From Temperatibacter sp965603205 (GTDB lineage Bacteria > Pseudomonadota > Alphaproteobacteria > Sphingomonadales > Kordiimonadaceae), in the NCBI GenBank assembly GCA_965603205.1, contig CBFDCC010000006.1:193313-257312 (forward strand): a stretch of DNA of 64,000 nt, read 5' to 3'. Each line of letters starts with the position of its first letter. The first letter of the stretch is position 1. A program made the translations under genes and the position numbers. The notes below the pieces were generated by a model. It saw only the letters and a program-made list of their open reading frames with translations. It was not told where the DNA came from and searched no databases. This document shows positions 18,266 through 25,164 of the stretch, piece after piece.

Positions 18266-19275
18266 GCATTAGAAGAAGGTCAGCTGAATTACTTCAAACA
18301 CTTATCTATGTTGATGAGCCTCAGTTATTGTTGTTAAAATCAAATAAGACCATGGTTCTCGCTATTGCTATAGAAAAAGAAGGACTAGTAGACCCTTTCT
18401 TCGGAGTGACAGTTTCGAATAAGGATTGGGAAGGTTACCTGAGAGGGGGCTGCGACTTAAGGTATTTATTTGAATTTCCCAAAACTAGGCGTTTATTTAC
18501 GTTTGATATTGCTGATATCAAAAATAAAAAAGTAAAAATGGTACCTTATAATGAGAGTCCAATCTCTGAGGAACATATGCCATCTCATGGTTTATTTTCA
18601 TCAGATCACACAGAAGAGTATGATGCTTATTCAAGGTCGGAGTTTTACCATAAATTTTTAGTTGATGGTCAATGGGATTTGCCAGAATTTGGTAGGTTTT
18701 ATACTAAGTTTGGAGAGTGTTATTCATTTATGATTGCAATGAATAAATTGCGTTCAGTGGATGTTCTCCATGATGTAAAGAGGAAGATCATTGATACCAT
18801 TGGCCTCTATCCATGGAAGGGTGGAGGTAGCTATCTTCATTTTTACAAAGGGTTAGTTAAGCTCTTACAATTTGATGAAAGGTTAGATGTAAAAGAAGTT
18901 CGGTATGCATCTCCCGGTCATGTCGAGGTTAGAGGCGATGAGAGTGCCTTCAAAGAAACTATTATGATTTTTGAAGCATATAATGAGAACTATACAGAAA
19001 TTCAAAAAGATTATGATGAACTTTATGATTTTTTACGGAAAAATAAATATCTAAAAACAGATGCAAAAGACTTTCCAAATGTTGGAGCTTCTAAGGATTA
19101 TATGGATTTGAAAATCAGTTCAATCAACCAATCACTGAGCTTTCCTTATAATAACGAAATAGCAAAATTTTCTGAGAAAAATTCATTAGTTAGGGCCAAA
19201 GTAATCCTATCGTTTGTTAGACGTATAGATGATGCATTCCGTTTTCATGCAGAAGGTAGAGTTCGAATAAATTAA
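18262..19275 (+). CDS. Uncharacterised 337-aa protein, possibly DUF6575-like
   Basis: The first 100 residues (LIYVDEPQLLLLKSNKTMV, LAIAIEKEG, YLRGGCDLRYLFEFP) resemble my recollection of DUF6575 proteins, a small beta-rich domain of unknown function. The remaining 240 residues are charged and mixed helical, with no enzyme motif I can name. Coupled to the 124-aa gene upstream and ended by a hairpin pair at 19291-19322 and 19342-19367. AT-rich codon use differs from the housekeeping genes. Confidence 0.6.
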   Translation: MSIRRRSAELLQTLIYVDEPQLLLLKSNKTMVLAIAIEKEGLVDPFFGVTVSNKDWEGYLRGGCDLRYLFEFPKTRRLFTFDIADIKNKKVKMVPYNESPISEEHMPSHGLFSSDHTEEYDAYSRSEFYHKFLVDGQWDLPEFGRFYTKFGECYSFMIAMNKLRSVDVLHDVKRKIIDTIGLYPWKGGGSYLHFYKGLVKLLQFDERLDVKEVRYASPGHVEVRGDESAFKETIMIFEAYNENYTEIQKDYDELYDFLRKNKYLKTDAKDFPNVGASKDYMDLKISSINQSLSFPYNNEIAKFSEKNSLVRAKVILSFVRRIDDAFRFHAEGRVRIN

Positions 19276-19290
19276 TTATGAGGAAAATAG

Positions 19291-19322
19291 GCTTTTCTCA
19301 ATTTTTATTTTTGAGAATGCCA
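19291..19322 (+). terminator. Hairpin after the accessory pair
   Basis: GGC then TTCTCAA / TTGAGAA arms around an AT-rich loop, closed by GCC. Long stem shortly after the stop codon at 19275. It has no long T-run of its own; it may act together with the next hairpin. Confidence 0.5.
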
Positions 19323-19341
19323 CCCTCAAAGCCTTATCCAT

Positions 19342-19367
19342 AAGGACGCCTAAGCGTCCTCTCTTTT
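19342..19367 (+). terminator. Intrinsic terminator of the accessory pair, overlapping the XRE gene end
   Basis: AGGACGC-CTAA-GCGTCCT followed by CTCTTTTTTT. The T-run is on the plus strand, so it serves the rightward operon. It overlaps the last codons of the leftward XRE gene, so the two transcription units are tightly packed. Confidence 0.7.
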
Positions 19368-20120
19368 TTTATAGTTATCTTCATTTATGAAATCTGGGTT
19401 ATTGCCTCTTAGGGCTTCGTCCCAAAATTTCAATCTTAGGGCTTGGGTGATGGCGGCGTAACCTGTCCAGTCGGGACCAAAGAATTTATCACTATCACCA
19501 TCAATATCTTGCTTGTAAGCGATGATTTCTAGGTCTTTCATGCGGATATGGTAAAGATCGATGCCAAAGTAAGCAGTATCTAGAATTCTATTAACGATGC
19601 CCATAAACAAGGTTTCTTGATCATCAGTTTCCAGATCGGCATAGCCTTCAAGGTCATCATCACTAACGGCATATAGGCCACGTAGCTCTGCAAGGTCTAA
19701 TAGGTCATCTAATTCAAATTTACTGATAGATACTGTCAATTCAGCAAATAATCGTGGTGCTGTACGCCAGTGTTTCTGAAAGCCGATTTCGCGTAGTTCA
19801 TCGAGATAGGCAAGTTTTTGAGTTGCTTGATCCAGTTCAGTGCCAAGAACTTCATCTTGCACTTCAACAGCATCCACAATCTCAATTTCTGGAATTTCTA
19901 CATCATCGCCTTTAGACAGATATTCATCTGTAACATTCAAGGCTTTAGCCAGTGTTTGAACTCGGGCCAAAGTAGGGTCTTGTGTGCCATATTCAAATTT
20001 CTCAATTGCTCTGGTTGGAATTTGAGTGAGCTTTGATAATTGAGGGCGCGTTAATTGAGCAGCATTTCGTGTTTGCATTAAACGTTCGCCGAATTTCATA
20101 TCTTTTGTTGTCTTAGTCAT
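19350..20120 (-). CDS. XRE-family regulator downstream of the rolling-circle Rep
   Basis: N-terminal HTH_3 domain: FGERLMQTRNAAQLTRPQLSKLTQIPTRAIEKFEYGTQDPTLARVQTLAKAL. The C-terminal 170 residues are acidic with no recognised fold. Lies downstream of the rep gene on the same strand with a 111-nt gap containing palindromes, so it may have its own autoregulated promoter and control copy number or lysogeny. 256 aa. Confidence 0.75.
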   Translation of the reverse strand: MTKTTKDMKFGERLMQTRNAAQLTRPQLSKLTQIPTRAIEKFEYGTQDPTLARVQTLAKALNVTDEYLSKGDDVEIPEIEIVDAVEVQDEVLGTELDQATQKLAYLDELREIGFQKHWRTAPRLFAELTVSISKFELDDLLDLAELRGLYAVSDDDLEGYADLETDDQETLFMGIVNRILDTAYFGIDLYHIRMKDLEIIAYKQDIDGDSDKFFGPDWTGYAAITQALRLKFWDEALRGNNPDFINEDNYKKREDA

Positions 20121-20159
20121 TTTATAGTCCTTTTCTTATTGTTGCTCTGAGCTGGTATG

Positions 20160-20231
20160 CAGCTGCTATAGAGCGGGTTATGAGCAGCTATAGCTGCTAT
20201 TTTTGACCTGCCTTAGACAGGTTTGGACAGG
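20160..20231. promoter_or_regulatory. Palindrome cluster upstream of the XRE gene
   Basis: Contains a perfect 16-base palindrome AGCAGCTATAGCTGCT at 20183-20198, a nearby related copy CAGCTGCTATAG at 20160-20171, and GACCTG / CAGGTC arms at 20206-20234. Repeated half-sites of this kind are typical operator DNA. On the minus strand it lies just before the XRE start at 20120 and just after the rep stop, so autoregulation by that XRE protein is the simplest reading. Confidence 0.5.
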
Positions 20232-21707
20232 TCACAGGGAACCTACAGAGGAGTTCCCCGAGACTAGGTTTTCTGCGGTTTTTACGATTTTCATCGTGTT
20301 ATCATTCTCGGGGTTATCCCTGAGAGGTGATTTCTGGTTACCCGAGTGTCTCGGGTTTGGTTTGGGTGGTTCAGTAGCTCGCCTGTCTTGGACAGTTGAC
20401 CTACTGGTGTGAACATTAAAGGGGCGCACTTTTCGTGCTTCGCCTTTCGCGGCCGCTCGGATGCCCATGCCAGTCATAAGAGCTGTCTCAGGGCAGGGAG
20501 CGCCATTAGCATCCCACATGCGTCTCGCATCCTTTTTGCGTGCCTCTATAATCTCAAGGCGCTTCTTGCCGCCAAAGGTCTTAGGATCGGCTGTATAGTT
20601 TTGAACGAGTGTCACGGGCTCAGCATATGGAGAGAAACGAAATTGTGGTGAACACCTGGCAACAATCATATTCTCAAGATGATCAGCGCCGCCTGGTGTT
20701 CTGTTTGGATCAACCTTCTTACGCATCTTCTCAATCAGGCCAAGCTTGGAGCCATTAGGTGTTTTCACAGTGCCAATCTTTAATGGGAATTCTTTCTTGC
20801 TCTTAACTGTGATTGTGGTGACTTCGCCAGTCTCAGGGTCTACGCGATCGATATCCTCAAACTCAAATAGAAGCCCTTCGCGGAACTTCTTAAGGTCACT
20901 CATAGGCTGAGATATCTTTTTGCCTTTAGTCTCATTGAACAGCCAAGCCAGAGCAGGGGCGTCTAGCTTTTCAACATCTAATGGCTTGAAAGGGTATTTG
21001 ATGGCCTCTTGTGGCTTTTCAAGCTTACCAGAGTCCTGCCAGTGGCTACCTATGCGCTGGTGTGTCCATGTGAGGAATTCACTCCACTTAGTCGGTGATA
21101 ACGCCTTACGTGGGGCGTAAAGCACGTTTGCATGTATATGAAAGGTTAGATCGTCATCGATGGTGAACTCAATACCTCGATATATAACAGCAACATTATA
21201 ATCTTTCTCAGCCTCATGCGCCCAACGGGATATATCACGCGATAGCTTGCTGATCGTATCACCAACAGGACCATATACCGGCACGCGCTCACCAGCTGTG
21301 ATTACGGCCATGCGTAAATATTTGCCAAGCTTGGTGTTCTTCTGGAAATATTGCAAAGCATTGAGGACAGGGCGGCGCTCTCTTTGTGCGATGGTCGGCA
21401 AGAAACAGATAGAGCGATAACTGTCTAGTTCATCTTGTTTGCCTGTAACTTCACCTATGGCCGTCATGCCGCCATTGTCTTGATAAACGTCTATACCTTG
21501 GGTCTGTAGTGCCTCAGCTAAGAATTTAGTCTGACGCATTAACAGCTCACGCGCTGCTGTGCTTTCCTGATATTGCTCAGATGATTGCTGCCAGCCTGTA
21601 TTGGCCTTGAAAAGTTCATATTGACTATAGGGCGTATTAGGTTGTCTAGTATCAACCGTAGGCAAAGTGGCAACACTGCTTGCGTAACTATTAAGGAGGG
21701 CGCTCAT
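20232..21707 (-). CDS. Rolling-circle replication initiator with HUH nuclease domain
   Basis: Nicks the double-strand origin and starts rolling-circle replication. Seen: HUH motif HIHANVLY with metal-binding His190 and His192, and a downstream single-tyrosine motif IKYPFKP with likely nucleophile Tyr238 and Lys241 (Y-x-x-K). The one-tyrosine pattern is like small RCR plasmid Reps rather than the two-tyrosine phage A proteins. 491 aa, with a long basic C-terminal extension. ATG preceded by GAGGTG. Only 26 nt separate it from the divergent gene at 21734, so its promoter must lie inside that gene. Confidence 0.85.
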   Translation of the reverse strand: MSALLNSYASSVATLPTVDTRQPNTPYSQYELFKANTGWQQSSEQYQESTAARELLMRQTKFLAEALQTQGIDVYQDNGGMTAIGEVTGKQDELDSYRSICFLPTIAQRERRPVLNALQYFQKNTKLGKYLRMAVITAGERVPVYGPVGDTISKLSRDISRWAHEAEKDYNVAVIYRGIEFTIDDDLTFHIHANVLYAPRKALSPTKWSEFLTWTHQRIGSHWQDSGKLEKPQEAIKYPFKPLDVEKLDAPALAWLFNETKGKKISQPMSDLKKFREGLLFEFEDIDRVDPETGEVTTITVKSKKEFPLKIGTVKTPNGSKLGLIEKMRKKVDPNRTPGGADHLENMIVARCSPQFRFSPYAEPVTLVQNYTADPKTFGGKKRLEIIEARKKDARRMWDANGAPCPETALMTGMGIRAAAKGEARKVRPFNVHTSRSTVQDRRATEPPKPNPRHSGNQKSPLRDNPENDNTMKIVKTAENLVSGNSSVGSL

Positions 21708-21733
21708 AACGCACCTCGAAGAGGGGAAATACT

Positions 21734-22339
21734 ATGAGTTTCAGATATAAATTGATTTTGAGTTCTACTGCTATAATTAGCGGGTTGATAGGCGGCAGTA
21801 TTGCAGTAACGCCTCCAGTTTGGGGCCATGCTGCTTTGATGTATTTGCCGCAACTCGGTCCGATAATTGTAGGTCTTACAGCAATTGTAATAGCCCTTTA
21901 TAATACAGATCAAAAGCTTAGAGAAAAACGTGCGTGGGTGAAATCTGCCATTCATGCTTTGATTATTGAGCTTATTAACGTTGCAGCGCTTGCAAAGATT
22001 CAAGTTGGACGTAATGCAGATAATAATAAAACTGTTATGACTGCAGGAATTCACTTGCCAAGAAGAGTGATCCTTGAAGGGTTGTCCTCTGAGCTGATTA
22101 AGCTTCCAACTGAATACCTTCTGATTATTGCAGCTGAGGAGACAATACTCCAAGACGGAATGAGTGCTCTTCAGTTTCTCAAGACCAAAGAAAAAGTTAA
22201 ATCCCAAGCTGTTCGTCAAGTTTTTGAGCACCTTGAAAAGAACGCTGACAAATATGTAGAGCGTCTTAATGATGTAAAGGGAAATGACCATTTGCATTTG
22301 GAAAATGCTGAAAATATTGAAGTATTTACTAATAGATAG
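21734..22339 (+). CDS. Two-span membrane protein, 201 aa, function unknown
   Basis: Two N-terminal membrane segments (LILSSTAIISGLIGGSIAV and LGPIIVGLTAIVIALY) followed by about 150 cytoplasmic, mainly helical residues with no recognised domain. Strong ribosome site GAGGGG before the ATG. Divergent from rep. The opposite strand also has a long open frame (21704-22555), but its composition (rich in Cys, Asn, Gln, Leu) looks like antisense noise, and this frame has the better start. Confidence 0.65.
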   Translation: MSFRYKLILSSTAIISGLIGGSIAVTPPVWGHAALMYLPQLGPIIVGLTAIVIALYNTDQKLREKRAWVKSAIHALIIELINVAALAKIQVGRNADNNKTVMTAGIHLPRRVILEGLSSELIKLPTEYLLIIAAEETILQDGMSALQFLKTKEKVKSQAVRQVFEHLEKNADKYVERLNDVKGNDHLHLENAENIEVFTNR

Positions 22340-22340
22340 A

Positions 22341-22355
22341 ATGGGGCTCTGCCCC
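22341..22355 (+). other. GC-rich hairpin, possible origin or terminator element
   Basis: TGGGGC-TCT-GCCCCA immediately after the stop at 22339, followed by AACCCCG. Short GC-rich hairpins with this layout occur near single-strand origins, Rep nick sites and terminators. Without a defined nick sequence I only flag it as a candidate for the HUH Rep. Confidence 0.4.
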
Positions 22356-22482
22356 AAACCCCGAGATAGTTGAAGAAATAAAGCAAAGATTAAGGTCTGA
22401 GCTTTATGTTGCAACTGATTGAAAATGTAGGTATAATCTTCACACAGAACAGCTGGAGACGGCGATGACTGTGAAATGAAGC

Positions 22483-22526
22483 AAAGAGCGTCAAGGGTCA
22501 AACCTTCGGCGCTTTTTCTTTGACAA
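22483..22526 (+). terminator. Imperfect terminator-like hairpin
   Basis: AAGAGCG...AAGG / CCTT...GCGCTTTTTCTTT, with mismatches in the middle of the stem and a T-rich tail on the plus strand. Probably ends transcription of the 21734 gene before it meets the leftward gene at 22552. Confidence 0.45.
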
Positions 22527-22551
22527 AAGAGGGTGCTATTTAGGGCTAAAT

Positions 22552-23202
22552 TCATGCTTTCAGTACCCTTTTCTTAGGGACTTGGGCGAATTTCAAAGCC
22601 TTCTGCACAACAGGCAAGCCAACACCTACACGGTCGGCAATATGCTTTAACTTCCAGTTCTTTTTACGTAATTTAACGATTAATTTGTTTTGACGATTAC
22701 GGAGATAATCTTTAACGGTTTTCCGTCTTATCTTGATTGCTGATTGGGTTACAGCAGCGGCCCAACCAAAACGTAATCCAACAAATTTGCAGGCTTTTTG
22801 CTCATTTTCATATTCATGACGTACACGCCGATACAGCCGATAAGCCTGCACTACGTTACGATAAAACTTAGCTCTTGTTTGCTGAGATTCTTCTTCGACT
22901 AATCTTTGAACTTCAGCTTCTTCAGCTGCAATGCATTCATTCTCTATTTTTTCATCATATGCCTTTTGACCAGCATAGATCATGCCTTGAGCAATAGGAT
23001 CATCTTCATAGAGGACTGGTTGACTAGAAGGTGCAGCTGGTAACAAAGAGTTTGGCTTTGTTTGTCCAATTGCTAGAGGCGTACCAGTAGATTTAATTAC
23101 TGTTGCGAGCTGAATGAGCTGATCAATAGTTTCTTGAGCAGTGTCTACAGGGACGCTGAAGGAAATATCGATCTTAATGTCTTTGTGAGTGCTATCAGAC
23201 AT
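22552..23202 (-). CDS. DNA-binding protein with C-terminal double HTH (HTH-B)
   Basis: N-terminal beta-like segment (IDISFSVPVDTAQETIDQLIQLATVI), a central Glu-rich helical region, then two helix-turn-helix-like segments FVGLRFGWAAAVTQSAIKIRRKTV and LKHIADRVGVGLPVVQKALKF. This matches the layout of HTH-A (16229) and HTH-C (32035). I take ATG at 23202 (MSDSTHKDIKID); an in-frame ATG at 23214 is also possible. The gene starts about 80 nt from dif-like site D2. Confidence 0.65.
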   Translation of the reverse strand: MSDSTHKDIKIDISFSVPVDTAQETIDQLIQLATVIKSTGTPLAIGQTKPNSLLPAAPSSQPVLYEDDPIAQGMIYAGQKAYDEKIENECIAAEEAEVQRLVEEESQQTRAKFYRNVVQAYRLYRRVRHEYENEQKACKFVGLRFGWAAAVTQSAIKIRRKTVKDYLRNRQNKLIVKLRKKNWKLKHIADRVGVGLPVVQKALKFAQVPKKRVLKA

Positions 23203-23235
23203 GATGCACCACACAAGCGGCTAAAGTAGGGAGTC

Positions 23236-23697
23236 CTAAGAAATATTTAGATTCAATGACTTGAGAGTATAGGGAGTCACATTTTGCGTATAATTTATAT
23301 TTTCGGTATCAGCGGGGGCCGTATGTTCTTCTAATGTACCAGCATAAGAGCCGTTATCATAAGAAGATAATGACAAGAGAACAACCAGACAAACCATTGC
23401 AGCAGCGTGGCGGGTTGCCTCAATCATCTTAGACATAGATTTATATATAGACGCGGTAGCCTGATCGCCAGCCTTTACAGCGCGATAGCGCCCTAAATCA
23501 GCTAGGGCTTGTTCTACATTTAAACCGCCTAATTCTGCAAGTCTACGCATGGTTTTATCATCACGAGGAAGGTTCCTTCCGCTACACCAATGTCCTACAG
23601 CTGCCTTGGATTGGTCCAGCCTTAATGATAGGACTTCATTCGACTTTATAGCCTGTTGTTGCTTAGCTAATTTAATATAGTCTTTAATATCAAGCAT
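23236..23697 (-). CDS. DUF3693-like phage regulator with a membrane segment
   Basis: Begins LDIKDYIKLAKQQQAI, then a Cro-like HTH (SNEVLSLRLDQSKAAVGHWCSGRNLPRDDKTMRRLAELGGLN). This is the pattern I associate with DUF3693 proteins of small phages. A hydrophobic stretch near residues 98-112 (AAMVCLVVLLSLSSY) may anchor it. 153 aa. Divergent from the replication gene at 23906 across a repeat-rich regulatory region. Dif-like site D2 lies inside its last codons, so Xer recombination would change its C-terminal tail. Confidence 0.65.
   Translation of the reverse strand: MLDIKDYIKLAKQQQAIKSNEVLSLRLDQSKAAVGHWCSGRNLPRDDKTMRRLAELGGLNVEQALADLGRYRAVKAGDQATASIYKSMSKMIEATRHAAAMVCLVVLLSLSSYDNGSYAGTLEEHTAPADTENINYTQNVTPYTLKSLNLNIS
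23283..23310 (+). other. dif-like Xer site D2, internal junction (candidate)
   Basis: Left arm TTTGCGTATAA, centre TTTATA, right arm TTTTCGGTATC. Shares 15 contiguous bases (GCGTATAATTTATAT) with D1 at 15589 and the centre with D3 at 32851. Its position between the HUH-Rep part and the PM2-like part of the island suggests a junction of two tandem elements. It lies inside coding DNA (3' end of the 23236 gene), so chance similarity is not excluded. Confidence 0.4.
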
Positions 23698-23707
23698 TTA
23701 GTGATCT

Positions 23708-23769
23708 CCTTAAGAAGCTTTAACTAGAATATGCCTTAAGAAGCGTTTAAAATCAAGCCCCTTAAGAAA
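23708..23769. promoter_or_regulatory. Three CCTTAAGAA operators at exact 26-bp spacing
   Basis: CCTTAAGAA begins at 23708, 23734 and 23760, i.e. exactly 26 bp apart, just upstream of the leftward DUF3693-like gene start (23697) and about 140 nt before the rightward replication gene. CTTAAG palindromes also occur at 26918-26929 before the capsid genes and in a cluster at 32775-32848. Regular spacing implies cooperative binding of a phage repressor, most likely the adjacent HTH protein. Confidence 0.65.
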
Positions 23770-23810
23770 GTTGTTGCACATCACCACTATATGAAGTAGG
23801 GAAATTATAT

Positions 23811-23829
23811 GCACTATACCATATAGTGC
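23811..23829. promoter_or_regulatory. Perfect inverted repeat in the phage control region
   Basis: GCACTATA-CCA-TATAGTGC: 8-bp perfect arms around 3 nt. Together with the CCTTAAGAA array it makes up the divergent control region between the 23236 and 23906 genes; operator or promoter element. Confidence 0.5.
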
Positions 23830-23837
23830 TTTACTAC

Positions 23838-23875
23838 TCCCCCGCCTAGATGCTTCCCCTAGGTCTGGCGGGGGA
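23838..23875 (+). other. GC-rich hairpin upstream of the replication gene
   Basis: TCCCCCGCC / GGCGGGGGA arms (9 bp) extended by AGA / TCT, with a 13-nt loop. Strikingly GC-rich within AT-rich DNA and followed by two TAGGGG-type repeats. It ends 30 nt before the start codon at 23906, so it would be in the mRNA leader; a translational control structure, attenuator or single-strand origin are possible. Confidence 0.5.
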
Positions 23876-23905
23876 TAACTAGGGGCTAGGGGATAAGGAT
23901 TTAAA

Positions 23906-24772
23906 ATGCACTACAGCCATGTATCTGCCTGTTTAAACATTGAAGACATTCCAAGCGGACCTGTAATGCAGGTCATGTTCTTACTTACATTTAGAGCCAG
24001 AGAAGAAAGCCACTCTATAGACTTAACCCTTGGTCAAATAGTTGATCAGACTAAATTGGGTAAGTCTACAGTGAAGCGCTCTATTACAACCCTTGAAGAA
24101 ATGGGCTTAATATCATCCTTTGGTAGTGGTCGCGGTAGGTGGGCTTATAAGCAGTTTAAAATACACTTAAAGCGCATATACGAGCTACAACCTTTGGACC
24201 CCTCGCACAAGCTACCAAAAGAGATAGAAACGGACCTTAATGAGGCCACACTGACCCCATTGGAGCAACATATCAATGCAGCCACAGTGGGCCACATGAA
24301 TATTAAAGAGGCCACAGTGGGCTTCAATGAGGCCACAGTGGGCTTCAATGAGGCCACAGTGGACACCCTTAAAGGTAATAAATATATAAATAGGAATAAT
24401 GGCACTGCTGTTAACCGTCCTTATCGGACGGGCAGTGAATGGGGAGGCAAAAAAGCCAAACCACCAAAGAAGGTCACTCACTGGTCAAAAACAGATGATT
24501 GGAGTGTATGGCCTAGCATGAGCGACCTCTCACAAAAACAGTCAGTTGATGCATGGGTGCAATGTCTTCAGAATGAAGAAGTTGGATATCGGGTTCCAGA
24601 TAGCGCAGTTCTGAGCAATATCAAAGATGGTAAGGCTTTAATCCAGCGTATGACACCTTTTCAAATAGATTTTATGACTAAAGACGGTCACAAGGACCGA
24701 CTTGAGGCCGCACTATCCGAGTTTCTAGGGGAAACAATCACTTTAACCTTAGTACAGGAGGCCGCAGCATGA
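23906..24772 (+). CDS. Winged-helix replication initiator, lambda-O-like, with internal iterons
   Basis: N-terminal winged helix-turn-helix of the type in phage replication proteins: LTLGQIVDQTKLGKSTVKRSITTLEEMGLISSFGSGRGRWAYKQF (about residues 40-85). The middle, about residues 113-155, is encoded by direct repeats and reads as repeated EATVGFN units. The C-terminus is a separate small domain. Phage lambda O has the same plan: an N-terminal DNA-binding domain, with the origin iterons it binds lying in its own gene. 288 aa, good ribosome site (AAGGA). Overlaps the next gene by 4 nt. Confidence 0.7.
   Translation: MHYSHVSACLNIEDIPSGPVMQVMFLLTFRAREESHSIDLTLGQIVDQTKLGKSTVKRSITTLEEMGLISSFGSGRGRWAYKQFKIHLKRIYELQPLDPSHKLPKEIETDLNEATLTPLEQHINAATVGHMNIKEATVGFNEATVGFNEATVDTLKGNKYINRNNGTAVNRPYRTGSEWGGKKAKPPKKVTHWSKTDDWSVWPSMSDLSQKQSVDAWVQCLQNEEVGYRVPDSAVLSNIKDGKALIQRMTPFQIDFMTKDGHKDRLEAALSEFLGETITLTLVQEAAA
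24245..24400 (+). other. Candidate replication origin: iterons plus AT-rich zone inside the initiator gene
   Basis: GCCACA(G/C)TG units begin at 24245, 24281, 24311, 24332 and 24353, plus a partial one at 24291. Spacing of the last four is 30, 21 and 21 bp, near whole helical turns. The core CCACAGTGG is palindromic apart from its centre. Immediately after the last unit comes an AT-rich stretch (24371-24400) suited to unwinding. Both arrangement and location match lambdoid origins. Confidence 0.65.
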
Positions 24773-25164
24773 AAAATGCAGCTGATAAACTACCAGACAC
24801 CGCAGAAACACTCACTACCACGCGGAAAATCGCCAATTTAAGACAATATTACCTTAGTCATGGCGACTTATTGCGGGCGCATATCCTAGACGCTGCCGAA
24901 AACAGCATGGACGCTATCCCTTCCGCCGTTAAGTTGATGCTTCCAGATGTTGATGTAATGATGAAAGAGGCTATGAGCTTTCTAATTCCACAAATTCAGG
25001 AGATGTATTTAGCTAACGACTGTCTCATGGCTTTAATGATGGATATGGCCGCGCAAAATGAAAGCCAGCAAAGGTCTATTACTTGGCTTGTGGACCGTGT
25101 GAGTAATCATAAAGCTATCATTGATGATCTTAACGAGAGGACAGCCGCCAATGATCGCGGCTAA
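24769..25164 (+). CDS. Uncharacterised helical protein, 131 aa
   Basis: No recognised domain. Almost entirely alpha-helical by composition, with amphipathic stretches (VMMKEAMSFLIPQIQEMYL, CLMALMMDMAAQNESQQ) and no membrane segment. ATGA overlap with the initiator gene and a 14-nt overlap with the next gene show it belongs to the replication/early operon. A helicase-loader-like role would fit the position only, not any motif. Confidence 0.6.
   Translation: MKNAADKLPDTAETLTTTRKIANLRQYYLSHGDLLRAHILDAAENSMDAIPSAVKLMLPDVDVMMKEAMSFLIPQIQEMYLANDCLMALMMDMAAQNESQQRSITWLVDRVSNHKAIIDDLNERTAANDRG

Noticed and set aside
21704..22555. Long leftward open frame (283 codons) opposite the 21734 gene
   Set aside because: Unnatural composition (many Cys, Asn, Gln, Leu), no ribosome site, and it covers the gene with the better start and membrane segments.
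24245..24361. Short spaced repeats considered as a CRISPR array
   Set aside because: Units are about 9-12 bp with 9-27 bp spacing, inside a coding frame; iterons fit better.
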